A DNA stretch of 64,000 bases. It comes from a virus. Below are positions 1 through 8,123 of this stretch, in pieces (the first letter of the stretch is position 1; every line of letters starts with the position of its first letter). The notes beneath the pieces were generated by a model. The model did not search any database and was not told the DNA's origin. It was given only the letters and a program-made list of their open reading frames with translations. The position numbers and the translations under genes were made by a program. Location: positions 48,651 through 112,650 of the IMG/VR virus record IMGVR_UViG_3300036832_000786. The stretch is one strand, 5' to 3'.

Positions 1-1
1 C

Positions 2-2398
2 GAGGCTCCCGGTCGGGTCGAGGATGAGGAGGGCTATCAGTTTGTCGGCGAATCCGGTGACCTGTTGCGCCCCTACATCCCGGACAAGTTCCAAAAGCAT
101 ATCCGCTGGAACAACATTCTAAACTGTAGACCGCCGGACAACCGTGATCCCGATCGGATTGAGCGGGAGTGTTGTCGACCACGAATCGAGCATGACATTG
201 CGCTGACCAAACCGGATGCGATCTTTGGCATGGGGGCGCAGCCGTTGTCCTGGGCCGGGCGGATCGGCGGTATCTACCAGTGGCGCGGTCGCCGGTTCCC
301 GATCAAGGTTGGTGACCATCTATGTTGGTACTACCCGATGCTGCATCCGGCGGGTATCATCCACCAACGGCGCGCCGGTTGGCGCAGTGCCAATGATGAC
401 GAGTTCGCTTTGGAACTCGATTTGCGCCGGGCATTTGCCGAGGTTGCCGCCGGGTTGCCAGAACCCATTGTCCATACAGAGGAATTTGCCAAGAGTAACA
501 TTGTTTGTGTCACCGGTCGTAGGCGTGACGACCTTGACTACCTATTGGAGTTCCTCAAATACGCCAGTGCGCAGCGGGTGACCGGCGTCGATTATGAGAC
601 ACAAAACCTGCGTCCGTATAATACTGACTCGGAGATACTCACCGCAGCGGTGGCGACCGAGGACGAAACGGTGGCGTTTGCTTACCGTCACCCCGATGCT
701 GGATGGAGTGACCGCCAGTTAAACGCGGTTGATGACGCCTGGATGAAGTTCCTTCAGTCACGCGCCAAGAAGGCGGTGCACCAACTGTCATTTGAGATGG
801 AGTGGACATGTTACTTTTACGGTAACGAGTTCGCCCGGTCGGTTCCTTGGGAAGATACGATGACCCAGGCTTATGTGATTGATGAGCGGGTCGGTGACAC
901 CAAGCCGGGCGCATTGTCACTCGAATGGCTGACGCAGCAACACTTCGGGGTCAACATCAAAAAGTTGTCACCGAAGATGAACAAGGCGAGGATGCGAGAT
1001 GAGAGTCTTGAAACGTTACTTCCTTACAATGGCATTGATGCCAAATATCACCGGTTGGTCTATCTGGCACAAAGCGCCACCATCAAAGAAGCTGACCTTG
1101 TGGCAGTGTATGAAGAAAAGGTACGCCAAGTTCCAACAGTGGTGCTCACGCAGCTTAAGGGTATCCCGCTCGATGCAGTGGTAAACACCGAGTTACGGCG
1201 GGAGTATGCGCGTAAGCTGGCCAAGGCTAAGGAACAGGTACAGTCACTGCCGGAAGCCCAAGAGTTCAAGAAACTCGCCCGCGAGGAGTTCAATCCGGGA
1301 TCACCGCAACATGTCATCATTATGCTGCGTGACATCCTCAAGACCCGCGCCGGGCAGGAGGGTCCAGGCTGGTCGACCAAGGAAGCGGTGCTGAAGGAAG
1401 TCAAGCACCCGATGTCACGGGCAATCTTGAACTACCGCAAAGTACAGAAAATCAAAGGTACCTACGTCGACCCGTATTCACCGGACAGTCCGAACGTGTA
1501 TCCCGGTAACATTATTCACACCAATCTCGGCACCTGTTTCACCGAAACCGGTCGACTCAATAGTGAAGACCCCAATATCCAAAACGTGCCAGCCAGGGAG
1601 GATGAAGCCAAAAAGGTACGCAGGCAGATTGCTTCCAAGGTGATGGCGTCGTTTGATTATGGGCAGATCGATGCGCGGATCATTGCCTGCGGCTCGCGTG
1701 ACCGTCACTATTGCAAGGCACTGTGGGAAGACTACGACATCCACATGGAGTGGGCGGAACGAATCGCTCATACAGTGCCCCGGCTGGTTGGTGGCAAGAA
1801 GGGGCTTAAAGACCCAAAGGTGATGGGTGACTTCCGCCAGAATGTGAAGTCGGTGTGGGTGTTCGCGCTGTTCTATGGTGCCGCATTGTGGTCTACCGCC
1901 AAGCGGTTGGAATGTGAGGAACGGGAACTGACCAAACTGTACGACGAGTTTTGGACACAGTTTGCCGGTGTCCGTAAGTGGCAGGACGAAATCGGCAAGC
2001 AGTTCCACAAGCTTGGGTACGTGCAGTTGTTTGGTGGGTTACGGCGTCACGCACCGTTGGGTCATGGTCAGCAAATCAATACGCCGGTACAGGGTGCTAC
2101 CAATCGGATCGTCATGTTGGGGATGAACCGACTCAGTGAAACCGGTGACCCGCTGTTGCAGGCAAACATGCAGATACACGATGACCTGACATTCTGTTTC
2201 AATTCGCACCGTACCTACGAAGACTCCATGCCCCGGATACTCGACATCATGCTCGATGGCCGGGAGTTCGATTGGTTTGCGGTACCGCTGATCGCCGAGG
2301 TTAAGACCGGTTCTAATTGGGCCGAGATGACCAAGGTCGGTAACTTTTCCAGTGTCGAACGGTTGGGTTGGCCACAACGAGCGAAGGAGTTTGTGTGA
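2..2398 (+). CDS. Uracil-DNA glycosylase / family A DNA polymerase fusion (5' end outside window)
   Basis: The reading frame is open from base 2, so the gene starts upstream of the window; a TTG at 65 is internal. The first codons read EAPGRVEDEEGYQFVG, the glycine-rich active-site motif of family 4/5 uracil-DNA glycosylases. It is followed by NCRPPDNRDPDR and a terminal MLHPAGI motif, so roughly bases 2-370 are a UDG-type domain. A DnaQ-like 3'-5' exonuclease follows (VDYET near 587, HQLSFEMEW near 780, NGIDAKYH near 1030). The palm domain has motif A (FDYGQIDAR near 1650), motif B (RQNVK...LFYGAA near 1840) and motif C (IHDDL near 2173). SPO1-type phage polymerases have a similar N-terminal UDG-like domain. 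The role would be genome replication, with the UDG part possibly sensing uracil. The next gene starts within the stop codon. Identity is confident; activity of the UDG domain is unknown. Confidence 0.93.
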   Translation, partial: EAPGRVEDEEGYQFVGESGDLLRPYIPDKFQKHIRWNNILNCRPPDNRDPDRIERECCRPRIEHDIALTKPDAIFGMGAQPLSWAGRIGGIYQWRGRRFPIKVGDHLCWYYPMLHPAGIIHQRRAGWRSANDDEFALELDLRRAFAEVAAGLPEPIVHTEEFAKSNIVCVTGRRRDDLDYLLEFLKYASAQRVTGVDYETQNLRPYNTDSEILTAAVATEDETVAFAYRHPDAGWSDRQLNAVDDAWMKFLQSRAKKAVHQLSFEMEWTCYFYGNEFARSVPWEDTMTQAYVIDERVGDTKPGALSLEWLTQQHFGVNIKKLSPKMNKARMRDESLETLLPYNGIDAKYHRLVYLAQSATIKEADLVAVYEEKVRQVPTVVLTQLKGIPLDAVVNTELRREYARKLAKAKEQVQSLPEAQEFKKLAREEFNPGSPQHVIIMLRDILKTRAGQEGPGWSTKEAVLKEVKHPMSRAILNYRKVQKIKGTYVDPYSPDSPNVYPGNIIHTNLGTCFTETGRLNSEDPNIQNVPAREDEAKKVRRQIASKVMASFDYGQIDARIIACGSRDRHYCKALWEDYDIHMEWAERIAHTVPRLVGGKKGLKDPKVMGDFRQNVKSVWVFALFYGAALWSTAKRLECEERELTKLYDEFWTQFAGVRKWQDEIGKQFHKLGYVQLFGGLRRHAPLGHGQQINTPVQGATNRIVMLGMNRLSETGDPLLQANMQIHDDLTFCFNSHRTYEDSMPRILDIMLDGREFDWFAVPLIAEVKTGSNWAEMTKVGNFSSVERLGWPQRAKEFV

Positions 2399-3798
2399 TG
2401 GCACGGTCATTCACTGATCCCCGCCGACTCTATCGGAGCGGCGCTTCTGACAGTTCGCGTGAAGTGGCTGAGAAGACTACTGTCATTGATGACTGTTTAG
2501 CGTTGCTTGAGATTTATGCGGAACACGGAGCACTGATCCCGCAGGACGCTTATATTCTGGCCGGTTTCCGATCAGATATGAAAGGTAACCAACCGCGTTG
2601 CAGTGACTTACTCAATTTCGGATGTACCGAGCGGACTGGGAAGAAGGGTGTTACCAAATCAGGGAACAAGGCTGATTTGGCCCGAATCACCGATCTCGGT
2701 CAAGAGTGTCGCGGTGACCCAGATAAGCTAAAGAAATTGAAACAGATACACCGGGAAAAGACCAAGGCTAAGCGAGTCATTATGGAAAGTGATGTGACAC
2801 CGGAAAAGGTGATAGCCAGCAAGGCCGAGATTCTCGGCCGGGAAGAGACATTACAGAACCGGTACCGACCGGCGTTTCTTGATGAGATACTCGGACACGA
2901 CGAGGTTATTGCAGCGATCAAAGCGGCGATCAAAGCCGGTGAGCGCGCGTTCGTCCTAACCGGGATATCGGGTGTCGGTAAGACGACGATGGCATTGCGG
3001 TTTGCCGAGGAGGTGATCGGCGCGTCGGGGGATCAGATTATACCGCTGGACGCCGCCAAGTTTAATGGTGTCGAAACGATGACGACGCTGTCGGATACAG
3101 TCGAGCGTCACCGCGACCACCCGTTCTTGACCGGTGGTCTGCGGGTGTATATTCTCGATGAAGTCCACGCGATAACCAAAGCCGGTTGGAGTGTGCTACT
3201 AAACGCGCTCGAAAATCTGCCGCCGGGTTGGTACTTCTTCTTGTTGACTAACGACCTAGATAAGGTACCTCCTGAGATAAAGTCACAACGCTGCGCGGTA
3301 TTTGAGTTACTGCCGGTACCGACCAACGACACAGTCAAGATACTTAAGGACGTGGTGCATTGTGAGGGGTGGTCAACACCAAAAGAGATAATCGGCTTGT
3401 GTGCGCGAGAGTCACTTGGTTCACCGCGCCGCGCTATTACGCATCTTGGAGCTTGTTACCACTGCACCGACCGAGATCAGGCAGCGAGATTGATCCGTGC
3501 CGCAGTGACAAAGACGCAAGGTGACTGGGGGTACAAGCTGGCGCAGGCGTTACAGACACCGCTACGATCGGCGCTTCAACGAATCTTGCGCGATGCGAGG
3601 GAAGCAAAAGAACATCCTGAAGGTATGCGCCGGGTGGTTTGTATTTTTTACGAGACAGTGGGTTTGAACGCCAAGGATGATCGGACGTGGTCATACGCCG
3701 AGATGGTGTTAAACAATTTCGCGGATGTAGTGACAGACTCTTACCAGTTACTTTTGGCAGCCATGCGGACACTACGGGAGGCTAACAATGGCAAATGA
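2398..3798 (+). CDS. Clamp-loader-like AAA+ ATPase with N-terminal helical/wHTH domain
   Basis: This 466-residue protein starts at ATG 2398, which overlaps the polymerase TGA and has AAGGAG eight bases upstream. Residues 1-150 look like a winged-helix domain (PQDAYILAGFRSDM...ITDLG). The AAA+ core starts with NRYRPAFLDEILGHDEV, as in DnaX, RFC and T4 gp44. It has Walker A GISGVGKTT (about 188), Walker B YILDEVHA (about 251), sensor 1 LLTND (about 281) and an SRC-like KSQRC (about 297), followed by SPRRA in the lid. The family loads sliding clamps on primed DNA. No sliding clamp or second loader subunit is visible in the window, so the partner is probably upstream. Position directly after the polymerase supports a replisome role. 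Confidence 0.85.
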   Translation: MARSFTDPRRLYRSGASDSSREVAEKTTVIDDCLALLEIYAEHGALIPQDAYILAGFRSDMKGNQPRCSDLLNFGCTERTGKKGVTKSGNKADLARITDLGQECRGDPDKLKKLKQIHREKTKAKRVIMESDVTPEKVIASKAEILGREETLQNRYRPAFLDEILGHDEVIAAIKAAIKAGERAFVLTGISGVGKTTMALRFAEEVIGASGDQIIPLDAAKFNGVETMTTLSDTVERHRDHPFLTGGLRVYILDEVHAITKAGWSVLLNALENLPPGWYFFLLTNDLDKVPPEIKSQRCAVFELLPVPTNDTVKILKDVVHCEGWSTPKEIIGLCARESLGSPRRAITHLGACYHCTDRDQAARLIRAAVTKTQGDWGYKLAQALQTPLRSALQRILRDAREAKEHPEGMRRVVCIFYETVGLNAKDDRTWSYAEMVLNNFADVVTDSYQLLLAAMRTLREANNGK

Positions 3799-4267
3799 CC
3801 AACGTGAGCATGAGGCTTACGAAGACCTTTGTGCTTCGCGGGATCAGATTAATCATCTGTCACTCGGAGAGAGTATCCTTGAGCAACCGCAGTTGTTTGG
3901 TCACTGCGCGTCATGGTGCGCGCATGTCATCGCTCGCCGTGATGCGCTCAAGGATAACATCCAGGACACCGAGTCTGCGGTTGAGTTACGGGTGCGGAAC
4001 GAGATCGCCGAGTCCGGCGAGAAGACCACCGAAGGCAAGGTTGCCGCGATGGTCCGGGTGGACCCCGAGGTGAAGGAAGCCCGTAAGCGGTGGCACAAGG
4101 CTAAGGAAGTTGCTGATCGGTGGACGTACCTGTTGGACTCCTACAAACAGCGATCCTATTCGCTCACCCAGTATGTCAACTGGCGGGCCGGTGACTATGT
4201 TGACGAGAAGATGGGGCATACCCCCACAGCGTCGCGGGCGTCACTCAGTAGAAGGATGCGACAATGA
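3788..4267 (+). CDS. UvsY-like recombination mediator (putative)
   Basis: A 159-residue, highly charged, mostly helical protein whose start overlaps the ATPase gene by 11 bases. The N-terminal SLGESILEQPQLFGHCASW, the lysine/arginine-rich middle and the ending RWTYLLDSYKQRSYSLTQYV follow the general plan of phage recombination mediators. In those, a long helix ends in an aromatic and basic segment. UvsY-type proteins load UvsX recombinase on ssDNA coated by gp32. Both expected partners are encoded just downstream (4397 and 5505), which is the main support. Sequence similarity itself is weak, so the function is inferred from position and shape. Confidence 0.5.
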   Translation: MANDQREHEAYEDLCASRDQINHLSLGESILEQPQLFGHCASWCAHVIARRDALKDNIQDTESAVELRVRNEIAESGEKTTEGKVAAMVRVDPEVKEARKRWHKAKEVADRWTYLLDSYKQRSYSLTQYVNWRAGDYVDEKMGHTPTASRASLSRRMRQ

Positions 4268-4404
4268 CACCGATCTTCATTGTCACTGGCTACCTGTTCC
4301 TGATGGTCAGTGTCTATGTTGCTGGCTACCTCGCGTCATGCGGCTGGCATCGAGCCAAGCGCGAGTCACTTAACAAGATGATGCAGGAGGTGACACATGG
4401 CTAG
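4264..4404 (+). CDS. 46-residue single-pass membrane protein
   Basis: The ATG lies inside the ATGA overlap with the preceding gene, and the stop lies inside the next gene. Residues 4-25 (IFIVTGYLFLMVSVYVAGYL) are hydrophobic and are followed by a basic cytoplasmic-type tail (WHRAKRESLNK), so a single N-terminal membrane helix is expected. The SD of the following SSB gene (AGGAGGTGACAC) is embedded in its last codons, suggesting translational coupling. No homologue is recognised. Confidence 0.6.
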   Translation: MTPIFIVTGYLFLMVSVYVAGYLASCGWHRAKRESLNKMMQEVTHG

Positions 4405-5485
4405 AGGTGCAACACGACGGCGTGAGTTTGACTACCAACCACCGAGTTACGAACAAACGGTGGAGCGTGCCGATCGGCAAGGCTCGATGTATGACAACTT
4501 GTTTAAGTCGGTGAAGACCTACCGGGCGGCCGAGGGCCGCAACATCGTGCGTATCCTGCCGCCGACCTGGAAGGGAGCGGCCCATTACGGGTTGCCGATC
4601 TGGGTACATTATGGTGTCGGTCCCAAGGAGGCGGCGTATCTCTGCCTGCGGGAAAACAAATCGTCACCACACAAGCGGTGTCCGCTTTGTGAGGAACTGT
4701 ACAATCTCGGTGCGCGGGCAACACCCGATGACCGCAAGGCATTGTTACCGACACAGAGCATTCTCTATTACATCCTCGACCGGAACCAACCGCAGAGCGG
4801 TGTCATGTTGTGGCGAGTATCGGGTACCGCTGACAGTGAAATCGCGGCACAGAGTGTCAATCGTCGTAAGGGTAGTGTGCTCAATATCGTGGACCCGGAG
4901 CATGGTTACGACCTGGAGTTCCTGCGCACCGGCCAGAAGCTGAATACCCGGTACCGGGGGTATCAGGTGGTCCGTGAAGAGAGTCCTATGTGCGAGGACG
5001 ATCGGACTTATGAGGAGGTGCTCGACTTCATTTTCGACAACCCGTTGCCGGGGGTACTGAACTTCTATCGGCCGGAACATATCGAGGGCGTGTATTCCGG
5101 CAAGGTTGGAGGTGACGAAGAAGATGACACTAGCGGTCGCGATCGTGGCCGTCCACGCGGGCGTGATGATGAAGACGACGAGCGGGAAGCCCCACGGATG
5201 CGGTCACGCGCCGCGCCACCGCCGGATGACGAGGAGGAGGAGGAAGAAGAAGCCGCGCCGCGACGGTCACGGCTGGCACGGGAGATTGATGACGAGATAC
5301 CGGAGCCGGAACCCAAGCCGCGCCGCGCGCGCGGCCGGGTGGAGGTGGAAGAAGAGGAGCCGGAAGACGAGCCGGCCGAAACCGCGCCCCGGAGCACGCG
5401 CCGCCGGGCCGATGATGACGAGGAGGAGGAGGTAGACGATCGGCGCTCCCGCCTGCGGCAGCGGTTGAGCCGCAACCGCGATTAG
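4397..5485 (+). CDS. gp32-like single-stranded DNA-binding protein
   Basis: 362 residues, start supported by AGGAGGTGACAC just upstream. The core (residues 1-235) includes RAAEGRNIVRILPP and a likely zinc site, CLRENKSSPHKRCPLCEE (about 82-99), comparable to the His/Cys zinc module of T4 gp32. The C-terminal third (about 240-362) is low complexity with long Asp/Glu runs alternating with Arg-rich patches. gp32 and SSB proteins typically carry an acidic tail for partner binding, but here the tail is unusually long and of mixed charge. The flanking mediator- and recombinase-like genes fit a T4-like gp32/UvsY/UvsX set. Confidence 0.82.
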   Translation: MARGATRRREFDYQPPSYEQTVERADRQGSMYDNLFKSVKTYRAAEGRNIVRILPPTWKGAAHYGLPIWVHYGVGPKEAAYLCLRENKSSPHKRCPLCEELYNLGARATPDDRKALLPTQSILYYILDRNQPQSGVMLWRVSGTADSEIAAQSVNRRKGSVLNIVDPEHGYDLEFLRTGQKLNTRYRGYQVVREESPMCEDDRTYEEVLDFIFDNPLPGVLNFYRPEHIEGVYSGKVGGDEEDDTSGRDRGRPRGRDDEDDEREAPRMRSRAAPPPDDEEEEEEEAAPRRSRLAREIDDEIPEPEPKPRRARGRVEVEEEEPEDEPAETAPRSTRRRADDDEEEEVDDRRSRLRQRLSRNRD

Positions 5486-5504
5486 TCACTAACACCGGAG
5501 GGGT

Positions 5505-6551
5505 ATGATGGCACGGGTAGCAATTGAAGACGACAACGTGGTGGACGCTGGTCACTACTTCGCCCGGCGCAGCAACAGTATCGAATTCATCCCCTCCGGT
5601 GCCGCTGTTTTGGATTGTGCGCTGGGCGGCGGCTGGCCGTTGTCACGAATCAGCAATATCATTGGTGACGAAAGTTCCGGGAAGACGCTGATGGCGATCG
5701 AAGCCTGCGCCAATTTCGCCCGGCTGTATCCAAAGGGGAACATCTACTATCGCGAAAGTGAGGCAGCCTTTGATGTTCCATATGCCGAGGCGATGGGTAT
5801 GCCGGTGGACCGGGTACAGTTTATTGAACCGGACGATTTTGTCACCATTGAGGACTTTTACGAAGACCTGCACAAGGCGGTGGAACAGACTGCCAAACGT
5901 GACAGTGCCGCCTTATACATCGTGGATTCGCTCGACGGATTGAGTGACAAAGCCGAGCAAGGTGCGGCGTTTGACGCCGCGAGTTACAACGTCACTAAGG
6001 CCAAGCAGATCGGTAAGTTGCTGCGGATGTGTAAGGGCGAAGTGTCCAAGGCGCGGATGAACCTGATGATCATCAGTCAGACACGGGACCGGATCACCGA
6101 AGGGTTTATGGCGCGATACGCTAAGAAGAAGACCCGCAGCGGTGGCCGCGCGCTCGACTTTTATGCAAGTCAGTGTCTGTGGCTGAGTCACTTGGACACG
6201 ATCCGCGAGCAAAAGTCCAAGGTTAAGCGGCCGGTTGGTATCCGTATTCGTGCCAAGTGTGAGAAAAACAAGATTTCACTGCCATTACGGGAGTGTGAAT
6301 TCACCATACGTTTTGGTCAGGGGATCGATTCGCTGGCGTCCGGTCTGGACTGGCTCGATGACGTGGGCCGGTGGGGCGACGTGATCGATGTCACGCGGCC
6401 GACATATATGAAGCGGGTCGATGCCATGTCCGAACCCGATTATTGGGCCGAGGTCGCGCGGGTTGATGAGGCGGTGACCGGGATATGGGCCGAAACCGAA
6501 GAGCTATTCCTCGCCGGTACGCGCCGCAAATACCGCTATGCCGCCGAATAG
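5505..6551 (+). CDS. UvsX/RecA-like recombinase
   Basis: About 348 residues, with GGAGGGG before tandem ATG codons at 5505 and 5508. The RecA-fold ATPase core has Walker A GDESSGKT (about 53-60), a Walker B-like YIVDSLDGL (about 143) and the LMIISQTRDR segment that normally leads to DNA-binding loop 1/2. The protein is shorter than cellular RecA, lacks an obvious C-terminal domain, and matches the size of phage UvsX proteins. It would catalyse strand exchange for recombination-dependent replication and repair, with the gp32-like, UvsY-like and SbcCD-like proteins of the same region. Confidence 0.88.
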   Translation: MMARVAIEDDNVVDAGHYFARRSNSIEFIPSGAAVLDCALGGGWPLSRISNIIGDESSGKTLMAIEACANFARLYPKGNIYYRESEAAFDVPYAEAMGMPVDRVQFIEPDDFVTIEDFYEDLHKAVEQTAKRDSAALYIVDSLDGLSDKAEQGAAFDAASYNVTKAKQIGKLLRMCKGEVSKARMNLMIISQTRDRITEGFMARYAKKKTRSGGRALDFYASQCLWLSHLDTIREQKSKVKRPVGIRIRAKCEKNKISLPLRECEFTIRFGQGIDSLASGLDWLDDVGRWGDVIDVTRPTYMKRVDAMSEPDYWAEVARVDEAVTGIWAETEELFLAGTRRKYRYAAE

Positions 6552-6759
6552 ATGTAAGAATTGTGGCGGTGACCACCCCGTCAAGGCACCGTGCCGCGTC
6601 CATGAGATTGCCCGCCGGGCCGGGAAATATGATAGGATTCGTGCGGGAGAGCCGGTGCGGGAGGCGAAATGGCCAGCGGGTACCTGGGGTCACGCGGATT
6701 ACTGGCTGGGGTACTACATCGGCACGGTGCGAGATACCTTGTTAAGGGAACCACGATGA
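6538..6759 (+). CDS. Small putative zinc-binding protein
   Basis: 73 residues beginning within the last codons of the recombinase gene. The N-terminus RCKNCGGDHPVKAPCRVH has a CxxC pair plus His and Cys, consistent with a small zinc knuckle. The rest is polar with an aromatic cluster (WGHADYWLGYY). No clear SD is seen, so translation would depend on coupling to the upstream gene. Function unknown. Confidence 0.5.
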   Translation: MPPNRCKNCGGDHPVKAPCRVHEIARRAGKYDRIRAGEPVREAKWPAGTWGHADYWLGYYIGTVRDTLLREPR

Positions 6760-6898
6760 CGCTTGAATGTTTTTACAGGAAAACGTATATGAGACATCTG
6801 AGCGGTGTCGGCCAACGCGGTGAATCTTCCCGTGGGTCGGACAGACCCTCGTTGGGGTGTCGCACTAAGAAGCCCCCACTGACAACCGCATCTTTATT

Positions 6899-6928
6899 AG
6901 CCGGGCGGCAGTAATGAGCCGCCCGGCT
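6899..6928 (+). promoter_or_regulatory. Perfect 11-bp hairpin with a start codon in its loop
   Basis: AGCCGGGCGGC (6899-6909) and GCCGCCCGGCT (6918-6928) are exact reverse complements, separated by an 8-base loop AGTAATGA. The candidate ATG of the winged-helix gene (6914) lies in that loop. There is no T-tract, so this is not a typical intrinsic terminator. It could control translation initiation or protect an mRNA end. Confidence 0.6.
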
Positions 6929-7198
6929 GTGCGCACGCGTGAGATGCGGGTTGGGATCGACAACCCGATCGTCATCCAGTTGAAGACGCGTCCGCGTCCT
7001 AGTGAAGCCAACCTGCTACACATTCTCGGCGAGTTCCCGAACCGCTACGTCGCGGTCAATGACTTGTGCGCGCGGTTGAAAGTGTCACGAACCAGTTTGA
7101 AGATACACGCGTGCCGATTGCGGAAACACCTGACAGGTGACTGGCTTGTGCAGGGAATAGGTAATGGTTACCGGCTGATCGATTTGAGGGATAAGTGA
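6914..7198 (+). CDS. Winged-helix DNA-binding protein (OmpR/PhoB-type effector domain)
   Basis: 94 residues. The segment LLHILGEFPNRYVAVNDLCARL followed by SRTSLKIHACRLRKHL and a final GIGNGYRLID matches the C-terminal DNA-binding winged helix of response regulators, including the wing GxGYRL. No receiver domain is present, so it would act as a stand-alone regulator. The first ATG (6914) lies in a hairpin loop; an internal ATG at 6944 is an alternative start. Confidence 0.65.
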   Translation: MSRPAVRTREMRVGIDNPIVIQLKTRPRPSEANLLHILGEFPNRYVAVNDLCARLKVSRTSLKIHACRLRKHLTGDWLVQGIGNGYRLIDLRDK

Positions 7199-7200
7199 CC

Positions 7201-7419
7201 ATGAAAGTATCATGCACCATCGATTATATGACACTTGAGAGTGACAGTGGACGTGAGATTGATAGTGTCGAGGTGACATGTAAGCGGTGTGACCATTCGA
7301 CCCAGTCTTATGGTGACGGTGCGGCCAGTGTCCGGCGGTGTCTAGTATTGCTACGCGAAGAGTGTCCGCGCCACGAAGAGAATTATTACGCCGCCGAAGG
7401 CGGCGAGGATGAGTGCTGA
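7201..7419 (+). CDS. Small CxxC protein of phage type
   Basis: 72 residues starting at ATG 7201, preferred over an in-frame GTG at 7195. The centre VEVTCKRCDHSTQSYGDGAASVRRCLVLLREECPRHE has a CxxC pair plus later Cys and His, suggesting a zinc ribbon-like fold. The acidic C-terminus overlaps the next gene. Proteins with this pattern are common in phage early regions, but the function is unknown. Confidence 0.6.
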   Translation: MKVSCTIDYMTLESDSGREIDSVEVTCKRCDHSTQSYGDGAASVRRCLVLLREECPRHEENYYAAEGGEDEC

Positions 7420-7667
7420 TGCGGTGCGAAACCTGCCGGGGAACCGGTGATCGGCTCAACCCAGCATTAGATGTTAGGGTACATCCTCGTAATGGGGTTA
7501 GTATCAAGAACCCACACAGTCTGCCGATATTAGTACCTTGCGCCGAGTGTGGCGGGTGTGGCATTTTAAGTTGCTGCGATGGCGCAGGAGGCACCGAAGC
7601 CGATCTAGGAGGCTCAGATGTCCCGCTGGCCCGACAACGGGGTTTGGGAACCAAAGGACGCGTTTAA
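7419..7667 (+). CDS. DnaJ-type zinc-finger small protein
   Basis: 82 residues, with ATG overlapping the previous TGA. It has a CETCRGTG motif and a CAECGGCG motif, the paired CxxCxGxG arrangement of DnaJ-like zinc fingers, plus an additional CC. The last 50 bases overlap the next gene, and these C-terminal codons are less convincing than the Cys region. Likely a metal-binding adapter; partner unknown. Confidence 0.5.
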   Translation: MRCETCRGTGDRLNPALDVRVHPRNGVSIKNPHSLPILVPCAECGGCGILSCCDGAGGTEADLGGSDVPLARQRGLGTKGRV

Positions 7668-7815
7668 TCGGGCACCCCGCCCGGCATTGACCGAATGTGA
7701 ACCGTCACGGAAACTGGCGCGCCGCCTGCGGCTTATGCGTTGGCTGGTGAAGTTCGTCCTGTTTGGCGGGTTCTTTGTGGTGGTCATGATCGGCCTGTTC
7801 TACTTTGCGAGGTGA
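7618..7815 (+). CDS. 65-residue single-pass membrane protein
   Basis: Strong SD (CTAGGAGGCTC) before ATG 7618. The N-terminal 40 residues are polar and basic; residues 45-63 (KFVLFGGFFVVVMIGLFYF) form one hydrophobic helix at the C-terminus, so the topology is tail-anchored. Function unknown. Confidence 0.6.
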   Translation: MSRWPDNGVWEPKDAFNRAPRPALTECEPSRKLARRLRLMRWLVKFVLFGGFFVVVMIGLFYFAR

Positions 7816-7816
7816 C

Positions 7817-8011
7817 ATGAACTACCCTGATGTCAATCCGACCTGGGGCTTGCGTTACTATGATGGTCACTTCCATCTCCACTTGATGTGGATGCACTGG
7901 AGGACCGGTTACTGGACAGCGACACGCACCGTGTCGCGTCGTTATAGGACACTCGACATCGCACTTGCGTCTACGAGGGATATAGGTGCGGTGATGCTCT
8001 TTCCGGTGTAA
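7817..8011 (+). CDS. 64-residue aromatic- and His-rich protein
   Basis: ATG 7817 follows CGAGGTGAC. The sequence carries GHFHLHLMWMHWRTGYW, an alternating His pattern like the HxHxH motifs in several virion proteins of this window. Unknown function. The first repeat cluster starts directly after its stop. Confidence 0.5.
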   Translation: MNYPDVNPTWGLRYYDGHFHLHLMWMHWRTGYWTATRTVSRRYRTLDIALASTRDIGAVMLFPV

Positions 8012-8024
8012 GAGTCACCTCCGT

Positions 8025-8123
8025 GAACAGAAACACAGTAAGGGAACGAGTCTTGGTGGTAGAGTGACACAAATCGAAAGAACGAGTCATACGGCGCACA
8101 CAGAAACACGCAAGAGGAACGAA
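8025..8123 (+). repeat. 36-bp repeat cluster A (3 units)
   Basis: Block-1 copies start at 8029 (AGAAACA), about 8066 (GACACA) and 8102 (AGAAACA), 36-37 bp apart, each followed about 15 bases later by a GARYGARY-like block. The last unit's block 2 (GAACGAAGTGAC) runs into the GTG start of the SbcD gene. Confidence 0.75.

Noticed and set aside
65-67. TTG 65 as start of the polymerase
   Set aside because: The same frame is open to base 2 and encodes the UDG motif EAPGRxEDExG, so the true start is upstream of the window.
5065-5475. Minus-strand Ser/Arg-rich frame in the SSB gene
   Set aside because: It is the complement of the Asp/Glu/Arg-rich tail of the ssDNA-binding protein and has no protein-like composition.
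6756-6914. 52-residue frame before the winged-helix gene
   Set aside because: It has no SD, an unconvincing composition, and lies in a stretch with hairpins; a non-coding structured region is more likely.
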